From Acidobacteriota bacterium (GTDB lineage Bacteria; Acidobacteriota; Vicinamibacteria; Vicinamibacterales; CAVVIG01), in the NCBI GenBank assembly GCA_016195265.1, contig JACPZW010000037.1:1-64000 (forward strand): DNA of 64,000 bases, given 5' to 3'. The translations under genes and the position numbers were made by a program. Under the pieces are notes generated by a model. That model saw only the letters and a program-made list of their open reading frames with translations. It made no database searches and was not told the origin of the DNA. This document shows positions 8,227-16,986 of the stretch, one piece after another; positions within the stretch are counted from its first letter, which is position 1; each line of letters opens with the position of its first letter.

Positions 8227-9231
8227 GACACGCGATCCAACAAATGGCAGCGTCGTCACCACCGCGCTCGCACCACCGACGGTCACCTTCGCTCCGGGCT
8301 CGACGAAATCGCGATGGACGTAGCCCAGCGCGATCGGCTGCTTCAACGCCGGTGAGAGCGCGCTGCTCGTCACGTTGCCGATCTCCCGCTCGCCGGCGTG
8401 AATCACCGCGCCGGGTGCGGGCACGCGATCCCCTTCCAGCGTCAGCCCGACGAGCTTGCGCGCCACGCGTCCGTGCCCCCGATCTCGCACGCGGACGATC
8501 ACTTCCTGCCCGACGTAGCAGCCCTTGCTGAAACTGATCGCGCGCGACTCGATGCCGGCTTCGAGCGGAATCGTCTCTTCGTCCATGTCGCGGCCGAATC
8601 GGGGCACACCCGCTTCGATGCGAATCACCTCCGCCGTGTCCTCGTCCATCGGGAGCGCGCCGGCCGCGGCAACGGCCGACGAGAGCGTCTCGGCCTGCCC
8701 CCTGTCGACGAACACGTCGTAGCCCGGCTCACCGGTGTCGGTCACCCGCGTAACGATCGCCGGACTGCCGGCGAACTGCGCACGCGCGTTGCCGTGCTCG
8801 GGCAACGCGCTCAACCGATCGATCGCAAGATCCGGAACGACAGCGGCGACGATTCGCGCCGCGTCTGGGCCGACGATCGCAAGCTGAGCAAACGTCTCGC
8901 TGACGTCGCCGAGCTGAACATCCTCGGAAAAGATGAACTGATCCAGCTTGGCGAGCACGGTGTCCGTCGCCTCCCGTGCCAGCGTCAGAAGCACGACGTC
9001 GCCGAGCTCGTAGACGTGCAGGTCCGCGATCATCCGTCCCTGCGCGGTCAGGTACGCGGCATAACAGCCCTGCCCCGCTTTCAGCGCCACGACGTCGTTC
9101 GTCAGCAGACCTTGAAGATACGATGCGCGGTCCGCGCCGGACACGACGATCCGCCCGAGATGCGAGCGGCTGAGAAAGGCCGCGCCGTGACGCGCAGCGT
9201 CGTACGCTGTGGGGGAAGCCGCGGGAATCAT
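8221..9231 (-). CDS. ygfZ: Folate-binding YgfZ family protein
   Basis: 336 residues, GcvT/YgfZ fold. The YgfZ signature KGCYVGQEV is present (about residues 238-246), preceded by an N-terminal RIVVSGADRASYLQGLLTNDV typical of the family. YgfZ proteins use tetrahydrofolate and help assemble or repair iron-sulfur clusters, for example of MiaB. The ATG at 9231 is chosen because homology begins there; the frame stays open upstream only as antisense of the next gene. Divergent from the hydrolase at 9248. Confidence 0.9.
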   Translation of the reverse strand: MIPAASPTAYDAARHGAAFLSRSHLGRIVVSGADRASYLQGLLTNDVVALKAGQGCYAAYLTAQGRMIADLHVYELGDVVLLTLAREATDTVLAKLDQFIFSEDVQLGDVSETFAQLAIVGPDAARIVAAVVPDLAIDRLSALPEHGNARAQFAGSPAIVTRVTDTGEPGYDVFVDRGQAETLSSAVAAAGALPMDEDTAEVIRIEAGVPRFGRDMDEETIPLEAGIESRAISFSKGCYVGQEVIVRVRDRGHGRVARKLVGLTLEGDRVPAPGAVIHAGEREIGNVTSSALSPALKQPIALGYVHRDFVEPGAKVTVGGASAVVTTLPFVGSRVM

Positions 9232-9247
9232 GATGGTATTCTTACGT

Positions 9248-10960
9248 ATGCGCCTGGCCCATTCTATCCGCGCGATGCTGGCGACGCTGGCGCTCGCCGC
9301 GCCGCACGTCGCCGCCGCGCAGGCGCCGGCCCAAGGCGCGCAGGCGCCGTTCCAAATTGACCCGGGTGAAGCGACGTTCACGATCTTCGTCCGCTCGATC
9401 CCCATCGGCACCGAAACCGTCACCGTCGCGCGCAGCGCCGACGGCTGGACGATCACCAGCAGCGGCCGACTCGGTCCGCCCGTCGACATCGTCGCGCGGC
9501 GCCTGCAGGTCCGCTACAACGCCGAATGGCATCCGTTCGAATTCACGTACGACGGCACGGCCCGCGGGCAGGCGCAGAGCATTCACACGCTCATCGAGGG
9601 CACGAAGGCGACCAGCGACATCGTCGCCAACAATCAGACGTCGCAGAAGATCGATGCGATCGATCCGAATGCGCTCGTGGTCATGGCGAGCAACTTTTTC
9701 GGGCCGTACGAAGCCGTCGCCGCGCGATTGAAGACGGCGGCCGTCGGCGCGGAGATCCCGATCTTCGGTCCGGCGCAGCTGTCGTTCACCATTCGCGTCG
9801 GCGAAACGTCCGCGGCGCCGATTCAGACGACCGCGCGCCTGATCAACGCGCGGCGGACGCACATCAGCTTGATCCTGCCCGGCGCGCCGCTCGACGGCGA
9901 GCTCTGGACCGACGAGAGCGGCCGCATGGTGCGCTTCAGCATGATCGCGCAGGGGCTCGACGTCGTCCGGAAGGACGTGGCGGCGGTGTCCTCGCGCAGC
10001 GTGACGATCTCGCGGCCGAACGACGAGCCGGCGAAGATTCCCGCGAACGGCTTCATCCTGGCCGGCACGCTGTCCCGTCCGATTCAGACGTCGACGACAC
10101 CGAAGATACTTCCGGCGGTCGTCCTCGTGGGCGGCAGCGGCGCAATCGATCGCGACGGCCTCGCGTTCGGCATTCCCGTGCTCGGGCAGCTCGCGGACGC
10201 GATCGCCGACGCCGGCTTCATCGTCGTGCGCTACGACAAGCGCGGCATCGGTCAGAGCGGCGGGCGCGCGGAATCCGCCGGGCTCGCCGAGTACGCGGAA
10301 GACGCACGCGCCGCGGTCCAATGGCTGTCGAAGCGCAAGGACGTCGACAGGAAGAAAATCGTCGTGATCGGCCACAGCGAAGGTGGCGCAGTCGCCCTGA
10401 TCGCGGCGTCGAAGGACAAGTCGATCGCCGCCGTCGGTCTGCTCTCGGCCAACGGCGTCACGGGCGCGCAGCTCATTCTCGCGCAGCAGGCGCACGCGCT
10501 CGACCGGCTCAAGCTGTCGGTGGCAGATCGGCAGGCGAAGGTCGATCTGCAGAAGAAGATCCACGAAGCGGTGCTCACCGGCAAGGGCTGGGAGACGATG
10601 CCGGCGGAGGTCAACCGCCGTCAGGTGGACAACCCTGAGTTTCAGAGTCTCCTCGCGAATGATCCCGCGAAGGTCATTCCTGAAGTGCGACAGCCGATCC
10701 TGATCGTGCAAGGCGAGTTGGACACGCAGGTGGAGCCGTCGAACGCCGACAGGCTCGAGGCGATGGCGAAGAAGCGCAAGAACGCGCCCCCCGTGAACAT
10801 GGTCGAGATGGTGAAGCTGCCGGGCATCAATCACCTCCTCGTGCCCGCGACGACCGGCGAAGTCGAGGAGTACGGCGCGCTGAAGGACAAGACCGTCAGT
10901 CCGGCGGTGACTCAGGCGATCGTGACGTGGCTGACGAAGACGCTCTCGGCCGCGCGCTAG
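9248..10960 (+). CDS. Secreted alpha/beta hydrolase
   Basis: 570 residues. A Sec signal peptide (MRLAHSIRAMLATLALAAPH... ending AAAQA) is followed by a beta-rich N-terminal domain (to about 270) and a C-terminal alpha/beta-hydrolase domain. The nucleophile elbow GHSEGG is near residue 378, VLVGGSGAIDRDG near 295, YDKRGIGQSGG near 340, and a terminal GINHLL gives the catalytic His. This build resembles acyl hydrolases or dienelactone-type esterases and S9-like peptidases; the substrate cannot be told. The next gene starts 34 nt before this one ends, suggesting an operon. Confidence 0.82.
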   Translation: MRLAHSIRAMLATLALAAPHVAAAQAPAQGAQAPFQIDPGEATFTIFVRSIPIGTETVTVARSADGWTITSSGRLGPPVDIVARRLQVRYNAEWHPFEFTYDGTARGQAQSIHTLIEGTKATSDIVANNQTSQKIDAIDPNALVVMASNFFGPYEAVAARLKTAAVGAEIPIFGPAQLSFTIRVGETSAAPIQTTARLINARRTHISLILPGAPLDGELWTDESGRMVRFSMIAQGLDVVRKDVAAVSSRSVTISRPNDEPAKIPANGFILAGTLSRPIQTSTTPKILPAVVLVGGSGAIDRDGLAFGIPVLGQLADAIADAGFIVVRYDKRGIGQSGGRAESAGLAEYAEDARAAVQWLSKRKDVDRKKIVVIGHSEGGAVALIAASKDKSIAAVGLLSANGVTGAQLILAQQAHALDRLKLSVADRQAKVDLQKKIHEAVLTGKGWETMPAEVNRRQVDNPEFQSLLANDPAKVIPEVRQPILIVQGELDTQVEPSNADRLEAMAKKRKNAPPVNMVEMVKLPGINHLLVPATTGEVEEYGALKDKTVSPAVTQAIVTWLTKTLSAAR

Positions 10961-12357
10961 CAATCGCGCGCGCGTACATCGCGTCGCGCGGCGATCGCGC
11001 CGTGTGGCCGTCGACGACGCTCGCCGATCTGCGGGCCGCGCTCGGCGGTCCTCTTCCCGCGACTCCCATCGATGCCGTCAACGTGATTGACGCGCTGGCC
11101 CGCGCGGCGGAGCCGGGCCTCGTGACGACCACGGGTCCGCGGTACTTCGGATTCGTGACCGGCGGCGCGCTGCCGGCCACGGTGGCCGCCGAGTGGTTGA
11201 CGGCCGCGTGGGATCAGAACGCGGCGCTGTACGTCATGTCGCCGGCGGCGGCGATCGTCGAGGAAATCGCGGGCGCCTGGCTGCTGGACCTGCTGCATCT
11301 GCCGAGTGCGTCGAGTGTCGGCTTCGTGACCGGCTGTCACATGGCGAACTTCACGGCGTTGGCGGCCGCACGGCACGAGGTCCTGCGACGCGCGGGCTGG
11401 GACGTCGAGGCCGACGGACTGCAAGGCTCGCCCGCCGTCCGCGTCATCGTCGGCGACGAGGTCCACGTGTCGGTGATGGGCGCGCTGCGGTATCTGGGAT
11501 TCGGCAGCAAGCAGGTCGTGCGCGTGGCGGTGGACGGGCAGGGACGGATGCAGCCCGAAGCGCTCGCGTCCAACCTCTCGGCCGGAAACGGGCCGGCGAT
11601 TGTGTGTGCGCAGGCCGGCAATGTGAATACCGGCGCGTTCGATCCGTTCGACACGATTGTGGATCTCGCGCATGTGCACGGCGCGTGGGTGCACGTCGAC
11701 GGCGCGTTTGGTCTGTGGGCGGCCGCGAGTCCGGCGCTCCGGCATCACGTGACTGGAATTGAGCGCGCCGATTCGTGGGCGACCGACGCGCACAAGTGGC
11801 TGAACGTGACGTACGATTCGGGTCTGGTGTTCGTGGCGCATCCGGCCGCGCATCGCGCGGCGATGAGCCAAGGCGCCGCGTATCTCACGCGGACGTCGTC
11901 TGAAGCGAGTGGGGCCCCGCCCCCACTCGCCCCGCGTGAGGGCATGGACTGGACGCCCGAGTCGTCGCGCCGCGCGCGCGGCTTCGCGGTCTACGCGGCG
12001 CTGCGGTCGCTCGGCCGCAGCGGCGTCGCCGATCTCATCGATCGCTGCTGCCGTCTCGCGCGGCGATTCGCCGATCGCCTGCGCGCCGAGCCGTCGATGC
12101 GCATTCTCAACGACGTCGTGCTCAATCAAGTGCTCGTCCACGTCGAGCCCCCCGGGAACAACGCCGGCGATGCCGACGCCGCGACACGCGACGCGCTGAA
12201 ACGCGTGCAGGACGAACGGGTCTGCTGGCTCGGCGGCACGCGGTGGCACGGGATGGATGCGATGCGCATCTCGGTATCCAATTGGTCGACGAGGGAAGAA
12301 GATATCGATCGGTCCGCTGACTCGATCGTCCGCGCCGTGCGCTATTTAGGTTCGTAG
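10927..12357 (+). CDS. PLP-dependent group II amino acid decarboxylase family protein
   Basis: 476 residues, aromatic-L-amino-acid/glutamate decarboxylase fold. PLP-binding features: the lysine in DSWATDAHKWLNVTYDSG (about residue 288), HVDGAFGLWA with the cofactor Asp near 260, and the N-terminal TTTGPRYFGFVTGG. GTG at 10927 is used, overlapping the hydrolase gene by 34 nt. A perfect 10-bp inverted repeat (11905-11930) lies inside the frame and encodes ASGAPPPLAPRE, just before the conserved DWTPESSRRARG; this looks like a small in-frame insertion. Substrate unknown; such proteins often act as decarboxylases or aldolase-like enzymes. Confidence 0.85.
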   Translation: MADEDALGRALAIARAYIASRGDRAVWPSTTLADLRAALGGPLPATPIDAVNVIDALARAAEPGLVTTTGPRYFGFVTGGALPATVAAEWLTAAWDQNAALYVMSPAAAIVEEIAGAWLLDLLHLPSASSVGFVTGCHMANFTALAAARHEVLRRAGWDVEADGLQGSPAVRVIVGDEVHVSVMGALRYLGFGSKQVVRVAVDGQGRMQPEALASNLSAGNGPAIVCAQAGNVNTGAFDPFDTIVDLAHVHGAWVHVDGAFGLWAAASPALRHHVTGIERADSWATDAHKWLNVTYDSGLVFVAHPAAHRAAMSQGAAYLTRTSSEASGAPPPLAPREGMDWTPESSRRARGFAVYAALRSLGRSGVADLIDRCCRLARRFADRLRAEPSMRILNDVVLNQVLVHVEPPGNNAGDADAATRDALKRVQDERVCWLGGTRWHGMDAMRISVSNWSTREEDIDRSADSIVRAVRYLGS

Positions 12358-12704
12358 CGCGGCCCTTTCAGGGCCGCAACGTTTCCTCCGTCCAATCGTG
12401 GCGTCCGGCTTCAGCCGGACCTGTCTGAGCGCAGCAGTGATGCCTCTCCTGGCCCGCTATGCGGCAAGACTCGCAGGGTCGCTGCGATACGCAGTTCTGT
12501 CTATCACGACCGGCCGTGCACGCACGATCGACGGATAAGCCGATGTGGAACGAGCACTTTCAGGGCAATTGAACACCTGGTGTTCCGGCGATACACTGCG
12601 GCGAGAAACAGTCGATCGGCCTTACGGAGTTGAGCCGACTTTTCGTTGGACGGCTGTGCCACCAGCCATCGACACCTCCGACGTGAAGGGATAAGCAGCC
12701 GCCA
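12358..12704. other. Spacer at the left edge of the accessory island
   Basis: About 350 bp without a gene. It starts with a gcggccctttcagggccgc hairpin directly after the decarboxylase stop and a gtccggcttcagccggac hairpin at 12405-12421. A 15-bp palindrome gaacacctggtgttc lies at about 12569. No attC, attI or integrase remnant could be recognised. Confidence 0.5.
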
Positions 12705-13535
12705 ATGTCGATAGACTGGTTGGCCTTCGACGGGTTCCGGCGTCCCGCGCCGCCAGTGCGGCAGTGGACGTGGGTGGGTGTCGGTTCATGGCAGGAGACC
12801 CTCGAAGCCGGGTTGAAGGTTCGCCGAGCCGATCTGGCGGAGCGCCGGCGAGAATGGGACGCGGCGCTGCGCGACCTCGACCTCGGCGACCCGAGCGCCG
12901 TCGATCGGACCTCCTTCCGCGTGCTGCGTCTCGATCGCGAGGAGGACTGGTCCGACTGGCTCGCGCAGCTCATCCAGGATTCCAAGGGGGGTTCGTTCGC
13001 CAAGAAGTTCTTCGGCGGGACGCCGGCAGGTTCGTTCGCGATCAAGCAAGTGCATCGAGAAGTGTCGTCCTACGAAGGCTGGCGCGCAGATATCATCGTC
13101 GAGTGGAAGGATTCGTCCTACACGCACGTGGAGGTAAAGGTCGGCGATCAGAATCTCGACAAGACGTTCGACACCGCAGTGGCCATTCAGAAACGCTTCC
13201 ACGGACAAAAGCGCAGGGGGGATTTCATTCTCCTCTTACCGGAGCAGCGCAACGACTGGGACCAAAAGTGCCGGCTGAGTCCAGACCTGGGGAAGCGAAT
13301 CTCGGCGCTCACCTGGATCGATGCCGCGCGCGCGTTCCGGATCGCGCTTCGTGAAGCTGAGGAGGCGCCATCGTGGCGCGTCTGGGCCCACGCGTTTTGC
13401 GGAGCAATAGAGCAGAAGCTGCTCCGAATCCCTGCTGCCGAGAACCCCGTGGAGTGGGTGAAGCGCCTGCGATTCAGCCGACTCACCATCGCGAGAGAAC
13501 TTCTTCGAACTGGGGAGGCCGGTGATGCTCGATAA
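12705..13535 (+). CDS. PD-(D/E)XK nuclease-like protein
   Basis: 276 residues, no named family recognised. The middle carries a plausible PD-(D/E)XK core: REVSSYEGWRADIIVEW then HVEVKVGDQNLDKT, that is E...D...ExK with residues at roughly 120-152. The N-terminal 100 residues are charged and helical (EEDWSDWLAQLIQDSKGG). It is the first of three tightly packed genes; the next starts inside its last codons. GC content is lower than in the chromosomal genes around. Possible restriction or defence nuclease; the function is inference. Confidence 0.6.
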   Translation: MSIDWLAFDGFRRPAPPVRQWTWVGVGSWQETLEAGLKVRRADLAERRREWDAALRDLDLGDPSAVDRTSFRVLRLDREEDWSDWLAQLIQDSKGGSFAKKFFGGTPAGSFAIKQVHREVSSYEGWRADIIVEWKDSSYTHVEVKVGDQNLDKTFDTAVAIQKRFHGQKRRGDFILLLPEQRNDWDQKCRLSPDLGKRISALTWIDAARAFRIALREAEEAPSWRVWAHAFCGAIEQKLLRIPAAENPVEWVKRLRFSRLTIARELLRTGEAGDAR

Positions 13536-14004
13536 AGACACGTTGGAGTTCGTTCGAACCGGGCTGGTCCGATATCCGGACGCGCGTGAAACGGTTGATT
13601 CCTTCGAGGAGACGATCCACAAGTCGGTCATTGATGCACTCCAACATCGAGAGTGGCGGACGTTTCTTCCGTCGACAAACAACAAGGGTGGCCTGGCGAT
13701 TCAGAAAGGTAAGGGGGACACCTACCTCCACGCGTGGCTCGAAGGATCGACGAAGCGCCAAAGCAAGGTACGATTCGTGTACTTGGGAATCTATTGGGAG
13801 GACCCGGTTGTCGCTGCCGCCGGGCTCTGGGACGAAAAGTGGAAGAAGCTCCCGGTGAAGCCGCCGAGCGCGCCCAACGAGGGAATCAAGTTCAACCCGT
13901 CCGATCAATCCTTGGGACTCAAAGTTGGCAAGGAATTCGAGCCAGACGCGGACTTCAAGCGCCTGCTCGACGCGCTCGAAGACGCGATCGAGTCCGAGGC
14001 TTAG
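13525..14004 (+). CDS. Hypothetical protein, second gene of nuclease cluster
   Basis: 159 residues, not recognised. Soluble, with aromatic-rich SKVRFVYLGIYWEDPVVAAAGLWDE and an acidic C terminus (FKRLLDALEDAIESEA). ATG at 13525 follows the ribosome-binding sequence ggggaggcc and overlaps the preceding gene by 11 nt. The tight spacing to both neighbours suggests the product acts with the PD-(D/E)XK-like protein. Confidence 0.55.
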   Translation: MLDKDTLEFVRTGLVRYPDARETVDSFEETIHKSVIDALQHREWRTFLPSTNNKGGLAIQKGKGDTYLHAWLEGSTKRQSKVRFVYLGIYWEDPVVAAAGLWDEKWKKLPVKPPSAPNEGIKFNPSDQSLGLKVGKEFEPDADFKRLLDALEDAIESEA

Positions 14005-14006
14005 GG

Positions 14007-14720
14007 ATGGGCCACAACAGACCGCAAGCGCCGCGGGCTATGGCAAACGTGCCCTTCCCCACCACGATCCGCGCATTCGTCGAATCGACGAGATGGACAT
14101 TCGCTAAAACCTACGCCGCCACGTGGCCGCACGAATACGTTGTCCAAAACTCGGAGAACGCCCCGATGATCCTCGCGCTCGCACGCCACATCTTCGAGCA
14201 CGGAGTCGACGAGCGCTTCTACTCGCAGGTGCGCAAATACCATCACGAGGGCGGGAAGGTCTATTGGTCAATGGACGACACGCCCGAGGAAACCGAGCTC
14301 ATCAACCGTTGCGACGAGGCCCAGACTTACGAAGCGCGGCTCGCCGCTGGAACTCTTCCGAAGAAGCAATCTCCGCTGTCGAAGGGCCGTCTAACAGGCG
14401 CTGGCGTGAGGTTTCAGTGGTTCGGACCGGACGAATATACCGAGCTCACAGGGCAGGTTCTGACGCGGCCGGGTCAAGCCGGCCCCGAAATGGTGCTCGA
14501 CATCGCTGATCAAGATGGTGATGGCCCTTACTTAATCGTTGGGCGCGTACCCGCTGGCAAAACGTACTTTGCCGGCATCAACTCTGCTCGAAATAGGCGG
14601 AACGAAGTCGCTACTTCGTGGGCTTTTGTCGAAACGGGTTTCGTCGGGCGATGGATTGAGGCGCGAATCGAGTACCTATTCAGCTTCGCGATACCGAACG
14701 AAGAAGATGAGCAGAAGTGA
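14007..14720 (+). CDS. Hypothetical protein, third gene of nuclease cluster
   Basis: 237 residues, not recognised. The N terminus (PFPTTIRAFVESTRWTFAKTYAATWPHEYVV) and the segment ILALARHIFEHGVDERFY recur in my impression of small mobile-region proteins but I cannot name a family. ATG at 14007 lies 2 nt after the previous stop; ATG at 14040 is an alternative start. It ends 62 bp before the first attC site, so it could be the last gene of a large cassette. Confidence 0.5.
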   Translation: MGHNRPQAPRAMANVPFPTTIRAFVESTRWTFAKTYAATWPHEYVVQNSENAPMILALARHIFEHGVDERFYSQVRKYHHEGGKVYWSMDDTPEETELINRCDEAQTYEARLAAGTLPKKQSPLSKGRLTGAGVRFQWFGPDEYTELTGQVLTRPGQAGPEMVLDIADQDGDGPYLIVGRVPAGKTYFAGINSARNRRNEVATSWAFVETGFVGRWIEARIEYLFSFAIPNEEDEQK

Positions 14721-14782
14721 TCACCACGAGCATGCAACAACACTAGCGCCGTCTTTCCGGTCAAACGCTCGTTCGAACGGCC

Positions 14783-14853
14783 GTCCAACACGGCATGCAG
14801 CCGGCGGCGCGTGCTGAGTTCTAGCGCGCCGCGGCTGATGCCTGACGTTCGGC
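14783..14853 (+). other. attC site 1
   Basis: Integron recombination site: left core gtccaac, right core gttcggc, and imperfect inverted arms (ggcatgcagccggcggcgcg against cgcgccgcggctgatgcc) with an unpaired extra base, as expected for attC hairpins. 71 nt, same orientation as the six others. Confidence 0.8.
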
Positions 14854-14922
14854 CGCTGGTGCCTGCATCGGGGGCGGTCCCTGCAGTTCACGCGAGTGGG
14901 CCAGGGGCCGGGAGAAATGCAC

Positions 14923-15444
14923 ATGGGCATCTATCGTGTCAAGGCGCTGATACCCACCCCCCTCCCGCGGGTGTGGGAGTTCATCATCGCCCCCCGCAAC
15001 CAGCCCCTATGGGTGCCGTACATCAAGTCCGTCGCCGGTGTCGACCGACCGTTGCAGACGGGTGACCGGCTGACCCAGTGGCGGCGGAACTTCTTCCGCC
15101 TGAAAAGAGTGGAGCTGCTCGTCGAGGAGGTCATCCCGTACCGCTCCGTCCGGCTGGGCATCCTGTCCGCCAAGGGCCGGCCGATGGACGCGACGGCGAC
15201 GTTGAGCGTGGAGCAGGCCGCGGACCCGGGGGCGACCTGGGTCGAGGAAGTCCTCACCTTGTCGCTCGGCAAAGGCCCTCTCGTCCGGGGGGTGCAACGG
15301 TGGCTGCTCGACCCCCTGTTCCGATTAGTGGTGCGGCACCACTCGGGCCGGGCCTTGCGCTGCCTGGCGGAACGGCTCGCCCAGGGGGCGGGCGCGGAGC
15401 CCGGGGCCGAACCAGGCGCTGCAGCAGACGGCGGGGGCATGTAG
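14923..15444 (+). CDS. SRPBCC-fold protein in integron cassette
   Basis: 173 residues. Begins MGIYRVKALIPTPLPRVWEF with IIAPRNQPLWVPYIKSV, the start of a START/SRPBCC (polyketide cyclase-like) fold: an IxAPxxxVW-type helix followed by strands about a lipid pocket. Ligand unknown. ATG at 14923 has gggag upstream; ATG at 14917 is equally possible. The C-terminal tail (GAEPGAEPGAAADGGGM) is encoded by the left arm of attC 2, so the gene ends inside its own recombination site, typical of cassette genes. Confidence 0.7.
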   Translation: MGIYRVKALIPTPLPRVWEFIIAPRNQPLWVPYIKSVAGVDRPLQTGDRLTQWRRNFFRLKRVELLVEEVIPYRSVRLGILSAKGRPMDATATLSVEQAADPGATWVEEVLTLSLGKGPLVRGVQRWLLDPLFRLVVRHHSGRALRCLAERLAQGAGAEPGAEPGAAADGGGM

Positions 15445-15502
15445 GCTTTTCCAGATCCGTAGCTCACTCGGCCCCCGCCGCTGCTGAGCTTGGTCGTTAG
15501 GC
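15406..15502 (+). other. attC site 2
   Basis: 97 nt. Left core gccgaac, right core gttaggc. Arms gcgctgcagcagacggcggg and cccgccgctgctgagc pair with a bulge; the loop is about 40 nt. Contains the stop codon of the SRPBCC cassette gene. Confidence 0.85.
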
Positions 15503-15534
15503 GACTGAATCGACGACAGGAATGAGGGAATTGC

Positions 15535-16359
15535 ATGGAAGAGCCGACCGACCCCGCCGTTGCAACCGGAAACGACAAGAGCAACCGGGAGACTACTGCG
15601 GCCGCCTGGACCTTTCGAATCGCCCTGACGGTAGGGGCACTGGCGATTGGGTATCTTCTGTTGGGCCACGGGATCGCCGTCTTCGCAGGCATTACCGACA
15701 GACTTCCCCTGCTACTGCCGCTGGCGGTAACCGTAATGTCGATCTTCACGAGAGCCACCGACATCAGATCGTACGAGGCTGTGCTGAAGACCTCGAATGA
15801 CATCACGATTGGCATCATCAGCTTCGATATCTGGCTGCTTTCCGCACGAAACGAAGCGACTGGCCGAGTGCTCGTCAACCCCACCACGATGATCCGCGGG
15901 GAGTTTGCCATTGCTTTTCTGGTCTTCGGGCTGCTAATCGCTGTCGGCTCGCTGATTCTAATTCACTATGAATTCCGAACCGCGCGCGAGAGGCAGCGGG
16001 CTCTACTGGTCGGGTTCGTCGCGTCGGTACTGATCTACATCGCACCTTTCGGTGTCCTTGAGCCGGTGCCGCCACCGGCCCCTCCTGGTCCAACGACAGT
16101 GGCGCTCAAGCACTTCGCGGTCGCCATTCCGTACGCCGACCCAGGAATCACTGGTATCGCGCCATCCATTCTCGAGAAACGATTCCTTGTTCACTTTGAA
16201 CGTGACGTGGAGGCGCCCACCCGTGAGAGTGCGCAAGCCACGGCGGTCCAGCGTTTTCTGGCCACCGATGAATCGAATCAGGTCAGGACAAAGAAGGGGG
16301 CGAGGACTGGCGACAAGGTTAATATCGCCCAGAAAGAGATTCTCGTGGCAGAACGGTAG
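15535..16359 (+). CDS. Cassette-encoded membrane protein, unknown
   Basis: 274 residues, not recognised. Four likely transmembrane segments: about residues 25-45, 50-70, 120-145 and 158-176. The remainder is a soluble C-terminal domain of about 95 residues (HFAVAIPYADPGITGIAPS...). Starts with ATG at 15535, 32 nt after attC 2, and ends 15 nt before attC 3, filling one cassette exactly. Low GC relative to the chromosome. Confidence 0.65.
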   Translation: MEEPTDPAVATGNDKSNRETTAAAWTFRIALTVGALAIGYLLLGHGIAVFAGITDRLPLLLPLAVTVMSIFTRATDIRSYEAVLKTSNDITIGIISFDIWLLSARNEATGRVLVNPTTMIRGEFAIAFLVFGLLIAVGSLILIHYEFRTARERQRALLVGFVASVLIYIAPFGVLEPVPPPAPPGPTTVALKHFAVAIPYADPGITGIAPSILEKRFLVHFERDVEAPTRESAQATAVQRFLATDESNQVRTKKGARTGDKVNIAQKEILVAER

Positions 16360-16374
16360 TTCACGGCATGAGTC

Positions 16375-16445
16375 GCCTAACACGGCATGCACCAGACGGC
16401 GCTCATCGCATTGTGAAGCGCCGCTGGTGATGCCTGACGTTGGGC
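16375..16445 (+). other. attC site 3
   Basis: 71 nt and the most canonical of the set: left core gcctaac, right core gttgggc, arms ggcatgcaccagacggcgct and agcgccgctggtgatgcc. Confidence 0.9.
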
Positions 16446-16478
16446 CGACGAAAATGACGGAGGCGAACGCGAACCACG

Positions 16479-16981
16479 ATGAAGTCGAAGGTTTATCTTG
16501 AGACCACGATTGTCAGTTATCTGGTCGCTTCACCGACGCAGGACGTCGTTCAAGCGGCGCACCAACAGGTCACGCGAGCGTTCAAGCGGCGCACCAACAG
16601 GTCACGCGAGAATGGTGGGCACGCCGCGAGCGCTTTGATCTGTTCGTGTCGAGACCGGTCCTGGCAGAAGCTCGTCGGGGCGATACGGCGGCGGCCGCTC
16701 GCCGGTTGGACACGTTGGCCGGTATTCCAGTGCTCTCAATGAATCGAGGGGTGACGACGCTCGCAAGGACTCTGGTCCGGACGGGCACACTGCCCACGAA
16801 AGCACGGCTCGACGCGCTCCACGTGGCAACCGCCGCCGTGAACGGTATGAATTACCTCCTGACGTGGAACTTGCGGCATCTCGCGAACGCCGCAATTCGT
16901 GGCAAGATCGAAGACGTATGTCGGAAGGCCGGAATACAGCCTCCGATTATCTGTACACCCGAGGAACTGATGGAGGCTTAG
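16479..16981 (+). pseudogene. PIN-domain (VapC-like) toxin broken by a 32-nt tandem duplication
   Basis: Reading MKSKVYLETTIVSYLVASP and, in another frame, REWWARRERFDLFVSRPVLAE ... DALHVATAAVNGMNYLLTW ... PPIICTPEELM gives one PIN-domain protein of about 157 residues. The two frames are separated by an exact 32-nt direct duplication (16548-16579 and 16580-16611, differing only at the last base), which shifts the frame by two. Removing one copy restores a continuous reading frame. The intact protein would be a Mg-dependent RNase toxin with acidic residues in ETT and DALH. The following small gene is probably its antitoxin. Confidence 0.8.
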
Positions 16982-16986
16982 CCATT

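Noticed and set aside
9242-10963. Long minus-strand open frame of about 570 codons
   Set aside because: Antisense of the secreted hydrolase; composition is His/Arg/Asp-rich and without domains.
12358-12704. Possible attI or integrase remnant left of the first attC
   Set aside because: No Y-recombinase motif in any frame and no core site; only hairpins and a 15-bp palindrome were found.
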